Source of the DNA: an uncultured Dysosmobacter sp.
GTDB lineage: Bacteria > Bacillota > Clostridia > Oscillospirales > Oscillospiraceae
Direction of reading: 5' to 3'
Assembly: GCA_947625655.1 (NCBI GenBank)
Contig: CANQPD010000003.1
Coordinates: 180,259 to 244,258, forward strand
Length of the DNA stretch: 64,000 nucleotides
Each line of letters begins with the position of its first letter. The first letter of the stretch is position 1. Shown piece after piece: positions 53,271 to 60,636 of the stretch. A program made the translations under genes and the position numbers. The notes below the pieces were generated by a model. It saw only the letters and a list, made by a program, of their open reading frames with translations. It had not been told where the DNA came from and did not search any database.

Positions 53271-53353
53271 ATCATCAACGCCTTCTTCCCGTCTTCGGGC
53301 GGAGCGCCGCCCGTATGCCAGTATAAGCGGCGCTCCCCCGCAAGGTGCGAAGA

Positions 53354-53386
53354 CGAAAAACCGGGCGGCTTCCGCCGCCCGGTCTC
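53354..53386 (-). terminator. Terminator after the small membrane protein gene
   Basis: On the minus strand ACCGGGCGGC pairs with GCCGCCCGGT around GGAA, then TTTTTCG. Confidence 0.88.
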
Positions 53387-53402
53387 CTTTTCTCTGATTC
53401 TC

Positions 53403-53795
53403 TTACGGCGTCCAGCTTTTCATAGCAAGGGCGATGACAACGGTGTAGGCCAGTCCCGCAAACAGCAGGATGGCGGGGATCGTGGCGTCCCGCCAGACGA
53501 GCCAGAGCACAACGGAAAGCGCCGCCAGCGCCGCGCCGGCCCACAGCACCACCGGCCACCATTTTCCAAACCGCTGCCGGCCCTTCTCATTGATCTGCCT
53601 GTCGGCCTCCCGGCTTTCCTCCGCCTTCTCCTGGTTCAGGCCGCGGCGTATGTACAGCAGGCCCAGCACCGCCCAGGCCAGGGCCATGAAGCAGCTGAAG
53701 CCGTCCCGCTGCGCCGCTCCCCTGATCCCGTAGGCCACGGCCAGTCCCAGATAGGCAAGGCCCAGAAAGCAGTGATTTTTGCTGTAAATCTTCAT
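53403..53795 (-). CDS. Small membrane protein of unknown function
   Basis: The 130-aa protein has about four hydrophobic segments (FLGLAYLGLAVAYGI, FMALAWAVLGLLYI, WWPVVLWAGAALAALSVVLW, PAILLFAGLAYTVVIALAM). A charged loop lies between segments 2 and 3 (RRGLNQEKAEESREADRQIN). ATG 53795 has AAAGGGGG upstream. No family was recognised. It is a monocistron with a good terminator. Confidence 0.75.
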   Translation of the reverse strand: MKIYSKNHCFLGLAYLGLAVAYGIRGAAQRDGFSCFMALAWAVLGLLYIRRGLNQEKAEESREADRQINEKGRQRFGKWWPVVLWAGAALAALSVVLWLVWRDATIPAILLFAGLAYTVVIALAMKSWTP

Positions 53796-53908
53796 CTTTT
53801 CGCCCCCTTTTTCCCATCATACATGCTGCCGCCAGGTTTTACAAGCCTTTTCCTTGCGTTTCCGCCCGTTCTATGCTATAGTGTAAACAGCGGCATACAA
53901 GTGAAAAG

Positions 53909-53981
53909 GGCTCATATAATTTCGCTGTACAAATGGCGCGAAAGTTTCTACGGAGCCGCCGAAAGGCTCTGCTATGAGTGT
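53909..53981 (+). ncRNA. Purine riboswitch, guanine class
   Basis: P1 is CTCATA (53911-53916) with TATGAG (53973-53978). P2 has TTCGC/GCGAA, and the conserved AAAGTTTCTACGGAGCC runs through J2/3 into P3 (GGAGCC/GGCTC). In J3/1 the specificity position reads C (GCTATGAG) as in guanine aptamers, while adenine riboswitches have U there. It lies about 80 nt before the guanine deaminase start. The following pyrimidine-rich stretch (GGCGCTCCTTTTCTTTTG) may be part of the switch. The preceding 53796-53908 has no other feature. Confidence 0.92.
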
Positions 53982-54059
53982 CTGGCCGATGGGGCTGATC
54001 CCGTCGCGGCAGGCGCTCCTTTTCTTTTGTGTCGGAATCTTTTCTGCGAGGTGCTTTGT

Positions 54060-55331
54060 ATGTCTGTCACGATTTTGAAAGGCACCGTCATATCCGCCCC
54101 CGCCCTGGGCAGATTGGACGCCACGGAAAACGGGTATCTCATCGCGGAGGACGGCGTCATCGCCGGCGTCTTTTCCGCCCTGCCGGAGCGGTACGCCGGC
54201 GCGCCGGTGGAGGACTTCGGGGACGCCCTGATCCTCCAGTCCTTCGCCGACCTCCACCTCCACGCCCCCCAGTATCCCATGCTGGGCATGGGCATGGACC
54301 TGCCCCTGCTGGACTGGCTGAACGCCTACGCCTTCCCCACCGAGGCCCGCTTCGCCGACCCGGACTACGCCCGGGAGATCTACCGCAAGCTGGCCCGGGA
54401 GCTGGCGGAGAACGGCACCACCCGGGTGTGCATGTTCTCCTCCCTCCACACCGACGCCACCCTGATCCTGATGGAGGAGCTGGAGCGAGCGGGCGTCACC
54501 GGATATGTGGGCAAGGTCAACATGGACCGCAACGCCGCCCCCGGCATCCTGGAGGAGGACACGGAGGAATCCAGGCGGGAGACCCTGCGGTGGCTGGAAT
54601 CCTGCCAGGACTTCCGCTATGTCAAGCCCATCCTGACCCCCCGCTTCACCCCCGCCTGCTCCGATGAACTGATGGATTTCCTGGGAAAGCTGGGGGCGGA
54701 GCGAAATCTCCCCGTTCAGTCCCACCTGTCGGAAAACCGGGCGGAGATGGACTGGGTGCGGCAGCTCCACCCGGACTGCGGCCAGTATTGGGAGACCTAC
54801 GCCAAATACGGTCTGTGGAACGGCCGCACCGTCATGGCCCACTGCGTCTGGTGCGATGAGCGGGAGCGGCAGGCCATCCGTGACGCGGGCGTCACCGTGG
54901 TCCACTGCGCCGACTCCAACCAGAACCTCTGCTCCGGCACGGCCCCGGTGCGGGTGATGCTGAACGAGGGCATTAAAGTGGCCCTGGGCAGCGACATCGC
55001 CGGCGGCGACCATCTGAGCATGTTCGATGTGGTGGCGGCCTCCATCCGGGCCTCCAAGGCCCGGCGCATCCAGGACGATTGGCAGACGGACTTCCTGACG
55101 GTGCCGGAGGGCTGGTATCTGGGCACCTCCGCCGGGGCGGCGTACTTCGGCGAGGCGCCGGGCTTCGCGCCGGGGAATCCCCTCCACGCCCTTGTTCTGG
55201 ACGACAGCGCCCTTCCCCAGCCCCACCCCCTGACGCCATCGGAGCGGCTGGAGCGGTGTGTGTACCGGCGGCAGAAGGACGCCGTCCGGGCGGTGTGGAG
55301 CGCGGGGCGAAAAATCTTTTCCGCCGAATAG
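54060..55331 (+). CDS. guaD: Guanine deaminase
   Basis: GuaD hydrolyses guanine to xanthine and ammonia. The 423-aa amidohydrolase has the metal-binding FADLHLHAPQYPMLGMGMD, QSHLSENRAEM, MAHCVWCDE and ALGSDIAGGDHLSMF motifs in order. ATG 54060 has GAGGTG upstream; earlier frames pass through the riboswitch. Control by a guanine riboswitch fits the function. With a riboswitch that normally represses on ligand binding, a catabolic enzyme under it is notable, so the sign of control should be measured. Confidence 0.95.
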   Translation: MSVTILKGTVISAPALGRLDATENGYLIAEDGVIAGVFSALPERYAGAPVEDFGDALILQSFADLHLHAPQYPMLGMGMDLPLLDWLNAYAFPTEARFADPDYAREIYRKLARELAENGTTRVCMFSSLHTDATLILMEELERAGVTGYVGKVNMDRNAAPGILEEDTEESRRETLRWLESCQDFRYVKPILTPRFTPACSDELMDFLGKLGAERNLPVQSHLSENRAEMDWVRQLHPDCGQYWETYAKYGLWNGRTVMAHCVWCDERERQAIRDAGVTVVHCADSNQNLCSGTAPVRVMLNEGIKVALGSDIAGGDHLSMFDVVAASIRASKARRIQDDWQTDFLTVPEGWYLGTSAGAAYFGEAPGFAPGNPLHALVLDDSALPQPHPLTPSERLERCVYRRQKDAVRAVWSAGRKIFSAE

Positions 55332-55335
55332 GCGC

Positions 55336-55365
55336 AAAAAAAAGAGAGCCGAAAGGCTCTCTTTT
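55336..55365. terminator. Bidirectional terminator after guaD
   Basis: AAAAGAGAGCC and GGCTCTCTTTT around GAAA with T-runs on both strands. It can serve guaD and the convergent lipoprotein gene. Confidence 0.92.
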
Positions 55366-55860
55366 TTACGCCGCGTACCGCCCCGGATCCCGGAGCATCT
55401 CCGCCGTCTCCGGGGAGACCGTGACCACGGAGGACAGCAGGGACGCAATGTCCACCGTGTCCCTGGTCAGCTGGTTCAGCCCCTCCAGGGCGGCCGTATC
55501 GGGAAAGACCTGGATCACAAGCTCCTCGCCCTCCGCCGGGACCAGGACGCGTATCAGCTCCTGGTATTCCCGTTCCGCCTCCGGGTCCTCCCCGGCCAGA
55601 AGGGTCCTCTCCTGCCAGTAGGCGTAGGTGTACAGGGGCTCCACGTCCCCGGCGTCCCCGGCGGCGTCCATATCCTCCGAAGACGTTCCAAGCAGGCCGT
55701 CCAGCGTCTCCGCCAGCTCGCCGTCCTTCACGGTATACAGCACCGCGCCGGCGCTGTCCAGAACCTCGTAATAATGGTCCTTCTCCGCTTCCTTCCCCGC
55801 GCCGCAGGCCGTCAGCAGCAGCGCCGCCCCGCAGAGCAGCAGCGCAAACAATCGTTTCAT
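55366..55860 (-). CDS. Small lipoprotein of unknown function
   Basis: The 164-aa protein has a lipoprotein signal (MKRLFALLLCGAALLLTACG, lipidated Cys19) and a soluble acidic domain (YYEVLDSAGAVLYTVKDGEL ... LIRVLVPAEGEELVIQVFPD). No family was recognised. It lies 19 bp downstream of the small exporter gene and is probably co-transcribed with it. Confidence 0.8.
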   Translation of the reverse strand: MKRLFALLLCGAALLLTACGAGKEAEKDHYYEVLDSAGAVLYTVKDGELAETLDGLLGTSSEDMDAAGDAGDVEPLYTYAYWQERTLLAGEDPEAEREYQELIRVLVPAEGEELVIQVFPDTAALEGLNQLTRDTVDIASLLSSVVTVSPETAEMLRDPGRYAA

Positions 55861-55879
55861 GCCAATTCCTTTCTGCCTG

Positions 55880-56350
55880 TTAAAACAAGCGAATCACTCC
55901 CATGGTCAAAAAGGTGATGAGCATTCCCGCGATGACCAGTCCCAGGAAGATCGCCGGGACGGCATTTCGCATCCGGATATCCAGCACCGAGGCCACCAAC
56001 GCCCCGGTCCAGGCCCCGGTGCCCGGCAGGGGGATGGCCACCAGGATCACCAGCCCCATCAGGCGGTATTTCCGCACGATGCGCCCCTTCAGATGGGCGC
56101 GGCGCTCCAGCCAGCGGATCCTGGGGCCGAAGAACGCCGTCCCCCGCAGCCAGTCCATCACCCGGCGGGCCAGCAGCATGATGAGGGGCACCGGCAGCAG
56201 ATTGCCCAGGATGGCCGTGACGCAGGCCGCGGCGGGGGGCAGCCCGGCGGCGATGCCCATGGGGATGGCGCCCCGCAGCTCCAATACCGGCACCATGGCC
56301 ATGGTGAAGGTCATCATCCATTTTCCAAACGCGGTTTCCAAAAAGGGCAT
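55880..56350 (-). CDS. Small multidrug export family membrane protein
   Basis: The 156-aa protein resembles the small multidrug-export (COG2426) family. It starts with a helix ending in MVPVLELRGAIPMGIAAGL, a family hallmark, and has about four membrane segments. The central RIRWLERRAHLKGRIVRKYR loop is basic, and IPLPGTGAWTGALVA is also characteristic. The transport function is tentative for the whole family. It is upstream of the lipoprotein gene. Confidence 0.85.
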   Translation of the reverse strand: MPFLETAFGKWMMTFTMAMVPVLELRGAIPMGIAAGLPPAAACVTAILGNLLPVPLIMLLARRVMDWLRGTAFFGPRIRWLERRAHLKGRIVRKYRLMGLVILVAIPLPGTGAWTGALVASVLDIRMRNAVPAIFLGLVIAGMLITFLTMGVIRLF

Positions 56351-56414
56351 AAGTCCTCCAAACAGGATACGCGGGCCGGGGCAGGCCCCCGGCCCGTGCT
56401 GTGTTATGGACAGT

Positions 56415-57233
56415 TTACTCCAGGTTCAGCCGCTTTTTCAAGCAGAACGTTGTAATAGCATAGAAAATGGCGCCGTAGATCACCACGCAGACGATCATAA
56501 AGATCAGCGCCGCGTGCATACCGGCCATAAAGCCGAAGTGGACATAGTTTGCAAGGAAATAATCCAGATTTGTGGCGTCCGCGAAAATGACGATCACGGA
56601 GCCCGCCATCTGCATGACGAACTGGAAGATGAAGAAGAACGCCACCGACCAGGCCATCTTGTGGTTGGCAAAGCCGTGGCCCGCCGCCAGGGCGGCGTAG
56701 AACTGCAGGCACATGGCGCAGCAGGCCAGGAAGCACAGCACCACGCCCTCCGCCACGATGGCCGTGCCGTTGACGGCGTAGTAGGCCTCCAGCTTCCGCA
56801 GATCCCCGAGCAGCTCCCCCACACCCTGGAAGAAATATTTGATGAAATCAATGTCAAAGGCCACGATGCAGGCCGCCGCGATCACCATGACCACCGTGGC
56901 CGCGAACCACACCGCGGAGACGATCAGCTTGCTCCACACCTGCTGGTGGACGGACACCGGCAGCGTCAGCATCACATAGCCCTCGTCCTGGAGCAGATTC
57001 TTGTAAAACCGCTGGACCATCACCACAACGCTCATAATGCACACCGCGAAGATCGCGATGCCAAAGGCCATCACCAGCAGCACCCCCAGCATATCCAGGA
57101 TCCGGTACCGGGTGTTCAGCAGCCCCCGGGCGGACAGGTTGGCGCCCAAGGACGTCGCCAGTAATATCAGATACAGCGGCAGCATGATCCGCCCTGTGGC
57201 GCGGAACTCATGCTTCATCAATTTTCTCAGCAT
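56415..57233 (-). CDS. ABC-2 type transporter permease
   Basis: The 272-aa protein begins MLRKLMKHEFRATGRIMLPL and has about six membrane segments (VLLVMAFGIAIFAVCIMSVV, FAATVVMVIAAACIVAF and others). It overlaps the ATPase gene by 7 bp, so the two form one transporter. Similar GntR-ATPase-permease cassettes (YtrAB-like) respond to wall-active compounds or control membrane physiology. The substrate is unknown. Confidence 0.85.
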   Translation of the reverse strand: MLRKLMKHEFRATGRIMLPLYLILLATSLGANLSARGLLNTRYRILDMLGVLLVMAFGIAIFAVCIMSVVVMVQRFYKNLLQDEGYVMLTLPVSVHQQVWSKLIVSAVWFAATVVMVIAAACIVAFDIDFIKYFFQGVGELLGDLRKLEAYYAVNGTAIVAEGVVLCFLACCAMCLQFYAALAAGHGFANHKMAWSVAFFFIFQFVMQMAGSVIVIFADATNLDYFLANYVHFGFMAGMHAALIFMIVCVVIYGAIFYAITTFCLKKRLNLE

Positions 57234-57922
57234 TTGAACACCTCCCGGAACAGCTCATCCACGCTCATGCCCTTCTCCTCCCGGATCTGGTCCACGGAGG
57301 ACTGGAGCACCAGCCGGCCCTGGTTGATAAAGATGACCTCGTCCAGCACCCGTTCCACATCGGCGATCAGGTGGGTGGAGATGACCACCGCCGCCTCGGG
57401 ATTGTAGTTGCCGATGATGGTGGAGAGGATGTAATCCCGGGTGGCCGGGTCCACGCCGCCGATGGGCTCATCCAGGAGATACAGCCTGGCGGCCCGGCTC
57501 ATGACCATGATCAGCTGCACCTTTTCCCGGGTGCCCTTGCTCATCTGCTTGATCCGCTGCCGGGGCTGGATATTCAGGTGGGCCAGCATCTCCTCCGCCG
57601 CATCCCGGCGGAAATCCGGGTAAAAATCCTCGTAAAAGTCCAGCAGCTGGGCGGCGGACATCCAGGTGGGGATGGCCGTCCGCTCCGGCAGATAGCTGAC
57701 CCAGGCGTGGGTCTCCTTCCCCGGCGCCGCGCCGCACACCAAAAGCTCGCCGCTGCTGGGGGTCAGCAGCCCGTTGGCCAGCTTGATGAGGGTGGTCTTG
57801 CCGCTGCCGTTGGGGCCCAGCAGGCCCACGATGCGCCCCGGCTCCACGGAAAAGCTCACATGGTCCAGCGCCGGGGTGTGGCCGTAATTCTTGCACAGCT
57901 CCTTACATTCCAGAACCGCCAT
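57227..57922 (-). CDS. ABC transporter ATP-binding protein
   Basis: The 231-aa protein has every nucleotide-binding motif: Walker A LLGPNGSGKTTLIKL, the signature MSKGTREKVQL, Walker B LYLLDEPIGGVDPAT and the H-loop VISTHLIAD. The length matches an unfused exporter ATPase. It overlaps the GntR gene upstream by 20 bp and the permease gene downstream by 7 bp, a tight three-gene operon. Confidence 0.95.
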   Translation of the reverse strand: MAVLECKELCKNYGHTPALDHVSFSVEPGRIVGLLGPNGSGKTTLIKLANGLLTPSSGELLVCGAAPGKETHAWVSYLPERTAIPTWMSAAQLLDFYEDFYPDFRRDAAEEMLAHLNIQPRQRIKQMSKGTREKVQLIMVMSRAARLYLLDEPIGGVDPATRDYILSTIIGNYNPEAAVVISTHLIADVERVLDEVIFINQGRLVLQSSVDQIREEKGMSVDELFREVFKC

Positions 57923-58295
57923 GGCCCGTCTCCTCCTCTCCTGTCTCCTGCCGCAGCAGGGTCATGATCTCCTCCTGCCGGAACCCCAGCCGGAGCATCG
58001 CCGCCAGGAACGTCTTGATATGGCGCTCCGCCAGGCTTCGTTTCGCTGTTTCGATCATCGCTTGATCCTCCGTCACAAATCTGCCCGCGGTCCGCTGGGT
58101 ATACACCAGCCCGTCCCGCTCCAGCTCCGCCAGCGCCCGCTGCATGGTATTGGGGTTGACGCCGGCCTCTGTCGCCAGGTCCCGCACCGACGGCAGCCGC
58201 TCCCCCGGCGGAAACCCGCCGGAGACGATGCCCACCTTGATCTGCTCGATCAGCTGGGTATAAATCGGCGCGTCGTTGGAAAATAACCATTTCAT
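57903..58295 (-). CDS. GntR family regulator, YtrA-type
   Basis: The 130-aa protein has a GntR winged helix (APIYTQLIEQIKVGIVSGGF, LPSVRDLATEAGVNPNTMQR) and a short C-terminal helical tail without a ligand-binding domain, as in the YtrA subfamily. ATG 58295 follows GGAGGTGTG. It is first in the operon with the ABC genes, and a perfect palindrome in the promoter is its likely operator, giving autoregulation. Confidence 0.93.
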   Translation of the reverse strand: MKWLFSNDAPIYTQLIEQIKVGIVSGGFPPGERLPSVRDLATEAGVNPNTMQRALAELERDGLVYTQRTAGRFVTEDQAMIETAKRSLAERHIKTFLAAMLRLGFRQEEIMTLLRQETGEEETGHGGSGM

Positions 58296-58317
58296 AGGAC
58301 ACACCTCCCGTTTAACT

Positions 58318-58335
58318 GTACTATCCAATTAGTAC
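58318..58335. promoter_or_regulatory. Operator of the GntR-ABC operon
   Basis: GTACTA-TCCAAT-TAGTAC is an inverted repeat with 6-bp arms, 23 bp upstream of the GntR start. It probably overlaps the promoter. Confidence 0.7.
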
Positions 58336-58365
58336 AATAACACAAGTCTGGCGGATATGTCTATA

Positions 58366-58407
58366 TTAGAACAAAATATTCTAAAAGTAAATAGAACGAT
58401 TTGTTCT
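58366..58407. promoter_or_regulatory. Two palindromes upstream of the tandem XRE genes
   Basis: TTAGAA-CAAAATA-TTCTAA (58366-58384) and AGAAC-GATTT-GTTCT (58393-58407) share the AGAA/TTCT core. They lie 28-69 bp before the first XRE gene, so they are likely operators for one of the two XRE proteins. Confidence 0.6.
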
Positions 58408-58434
58408 TCACTATCCTGAGAGCAGGTGATGGAG

Positions 58435-58656
58435 ATGTTTCAACGGATTCGGGATCTGCGGGAGGATCACGACCTGACGCAGACACAGATCGGCGCGGTG
58501 ATCGGCGTTTCCCAGCGGACGTACGCCTATTACGAAAGCGGCCAGCGGATGCTGCCCCCACAGGTTCTATGCGCGCTGGCGGATTTTTATCACGTCAGCG
58601 TGGATTATCTGCTGGGCAGGACAGACCAGCCGTCCCCCTATCCGCCCAAAAAATAG
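58435..58656 (+). CDS. XRE family regulator, first of a tandem pair
   Basis: A 73-aa helix-turn-helix protein (MFQRIRDLREDHDLTQTQIG, VSQRTYAYYESGQRMLPPQV, VDYLLGRTDQPSPYPPKK). The ATG at 58435 lies 8 bp after AGCAGG; GTG 58426 and ATG 58429 in the same frame are alternatives. Its C-terminal YPPKK ending is shared with the next gene, so the two arose by duplication. Confidence 0.87.
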   Translation: MFQRIRDLREDHDLTQTQIGAVIGVSQRTYAYYESGQRMLPPQVLCALADFYHVSVDYLLGRTDQPSPYPPKK

Positions 58657-58695
58657 CTGCAAAAGCATGGCATATGATAGCGCGGAGGTGTTGGT

Positions 58696-58920
58696 ATGAA
58701 TCTGGAGCGCATCCGCGCACTGCGGGAGGACCGGGATTGGTCCCAACAGGAGTTGGCGGATACATTGCATATAAACCGCAGGACTTATTCCGCATATGAA
58801 ACCGGCGTCAACGCAATTCCATTGGACATTCTTATCGCGCTTGCGCGCATCTATCATACCAGCACGGATTATCTGCTGGACTTGACGGATGTATGCGCCC
58901 CTTACCCGCCCAAAAAGTAA
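58696..58920 (+). CDS. XRE family regulator, second of a tandem pair
   Basis: A 74-aa helix-turn-helix protein (MNLERIRALREDRDWSQQEL, INRRTYSAYETGVNAIPLDI, STDYLLDLTDVCAPYPPKK) and a diverged paralogue of the preceding gene. GCGGAGG precedes ATG 58696, 39 bp after the first gene. Both lack any effector domain. A regulator-antiregulator relationship is possible but not shown. Confidence 0.88.
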   Translation: MNLERIRALREDRDWSQQELADTLHINRRTYSAYETGVNAIPLDILIALARIYHTSTDYLLDLTDVCAPYPPKK

Positions 58921-58946
58921 ACCGACCCACATGGGCCGGTTTTTTC
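58920..58946 (+). terminator. Terminator after the XRE pair
   Basis: AACCGACCC and GGGCCGGTT pair imperfectly around ACAT, followed by TTTTTC. Confidence 0.8.
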
Positions 58947-59349
58947 ACGCCATAAAAGGCACTTGACCGCAGAGCTTCCCCGTCCGCGCATCCCGCAGGG
59001 CGCCTTCCAGAGGCCAACCGCCCGCAGGGCGGCTCTTAGGCCAGAGATCGGCCCCTCCGGGGATATCCCAATGGGCGGTTTCACAGATGGCGCGCCGAGG
59101 TCGTCGCGCCCTACGGCAGTAGCGTGAGATAACAATTTATGCGGCGGGGCGAGGGCGTCCCGCCCCACGGTACCAACGCAGAACAATAGCCAGTGCAGCG
59201 TCAGCGGAGCAGTTGCGAGTTTTCGGCCAAAGAGCCAAGTGCGGCATAAGCAAGGGCCGATGCGGGCAGAGCGGCCCGCATCGTCATGGTAAGGGGGAAA
59301 GAAACGGGCCGATGTGGACATCGGCCCCTACGGATGGTCAAAAGCCAGC
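58947..59349. other. Gene-free spacer with short G+C-rich palindromes
   Basis: No coding region is supported. The segment contains scattered small motifs shared with the other intergenic repeat zones, such as GCGTCAGCGG..CAGTTGC and GACATCGGCCCCTACGGATG. It runs into repeat R1 copy C. A remnant of several overlapping repeats is the most likely explanation. Confidence 0.5.
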
Positions 59350-59685
59350 GGAGCGTCAGCGGGGCCAGGGGCAGAAGCCCTTCCGACAAGCACCCACAAG
59401 TCTGCACCCAGCGTTGCAAATGCGGCATAGACGCCCTGCCGAACGCCGGCATATAGCGCAGCCGGATCAAACCTGACAAGTTTCTGCCAAACGCATCGTG
59501 ACGAAGGCCGCATCTCCAAACCTGCATCCCATGGCACATGGGATGCAGGTTTGGATCAGAGCATTTTTTCTTTTCCACCGTGCACGGCGCATTTTCTTTT
59601 TGATGCCTCAAAAAGAAAATGGGGGGGTGCATTCCCGCGCCGCAACACGGCGCAAACCTCCCGCCCCCGCCCGCCAGGGCGCCCC
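59350..59685 (-). repeat. Dispersed repeat family R1, copy C (inverted)
   Basis: This is the fourth copy, read on the minus strand. Its hairpins are CCAAACCTGCATCCCATG (59516-59533) with CATGGGATGCAGGTTTGG (59537-59554), and CATTTTCTTTTTGA (59590-59603) with TCAAAAAGAAAATG (59608-59621). The AGCGTCAGCGGGG inner end and CCGTGCACGG block match the other copies. It ends next to the HAD gene stop. Confidence 0.88.
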
Positions 59686-59688
59686 CCT

Positions 59689-60534
59689 TCACAAATACCG
59701 TTTATCCAAAATCTCCACAATATCCGCCAGCGCGTCATGGGCAGCATCGGAGACGACGGTAGCCCCGCTCTCCCGCACCACAGCCGTGCAGTTGGCAGGC
59801 GCGAACCCCTCCGCCGCGGCCCTCAGCATGGAGAGATCGTTGGCCTCGTCCCCGGCGCAGTACACATGCGCCATGGAGATCCCCAGCCGCGCCGCCAGCC
59901 GGCGGACCATGCCGCCCTTGTTGGCCCCCCGGGCCGTCATCTCCAGCAGGGTGGGGTCGGAGAAGATCAGCTCATACTCCTCCGCCCAGGGCTGGCTTCT
60001 CAAATACGCCCCGATCTCCTCCAGTTCCCCGTGGCTCCCCTCGAACATCAGCTTCCCCAGGGGGGCGGGCACCTCCAGCAGGGACGGCGCCTCCGTCACG
60101 GAGACATGGGTGATGTGCTCGTGGTGCCGGGTGATTTCGTTGGCCTGGACGGCGTGGATGGTGTTGCCGATGTGATACGCCTCCACCGCCACCGCCGGAT
60201 GGCGGTCCAGCACCGCCTGGACCCGCCGGTGGGCCGCTTCGTTTAAAAAGTTGGTGTCCAGATATTCCCCGGCGGCAAAGTCGTACAGCGCCGCGCCGTT
60301 GCACAGGACGGAGGGCGCGTTCATCGGCACGCCCCCGGCCAGCCGGGCAAAGGAGGCCAGCGCCCGGCCGGTGGCCACGGTGAACCGCCCGCCATTTTTC
60401 ATAAAGTAGTCCAGGGCCTCCAGCGTCCTGGCGGAGGGCGCGGGCATCTCCGCCCCGCCCCGGAAAGAGGACGCGGTGTCCACAATGGTGTTGTCAAAAT
60501 CGCTGGCCAGCAGTACGCCGGTAAATTTCCCCAT
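59689..60534 (-). CDS. Cof-type HAD family phosphatase
   Basis: The 281-aa protein has the four HAD motifs: DFDNTIVDT (motif I), FTVATGRALASF (II), the conserved Lys in GANKGGMVRRLA (III) and CAGDEANDLSML (IV), with a C2B-type cap between. Cof-type enzymes dephosphorylate sugar phosphates, FMN or pyridoxal phosphate; the substrate is not predictable. ATG 60534 has GGAAGAG upstream. Confidence 0.92.
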   Translation of the reverse strand: MGKFTGVLLASDFDNTIVDTASSFRGGAEMPAPSARTLEALDYFMKNGGRFTVATGRALASFARLAGGVPMNAPSVLCNGAALYDFAAGEYLDTNFLNEAAHRRVQAVLDRHPAVAVEAYHIGNTIHAVQANEITRHHEHITHVSVTEAPSLLEVPAPLGKLMFEGSHGELEEIGAYLRSQPWAEEYELIFSDPTLLEMTARGANKGGMVRRLAARLGISMAHVYCAGDEANDLSMLRAAAEGFAPANCTAVVRESGATVVSDAAHDALADIVEILDKRYL

Positions 60535-60596
60535 GGTCTTCTCTTCCTTTCCCGGTATCAAAATATCCGGCGGCCAGGGCCCCGGCCGCGCTCACG

Positions 60597-60630
60597 GAAA
60601 AACCCGCCGCCCGCGATGCGGACGGCGGGT
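60597..60630 (-). terminator. Terminator after ricT
   Basis: On the minus strand CCCGCCG pairs with CGGCGGG, followed by TTTTTCC, starting 7 bp after the ricT stop. Confidence 0.85.
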
Positions 60631-60636
60631 CGCCTG

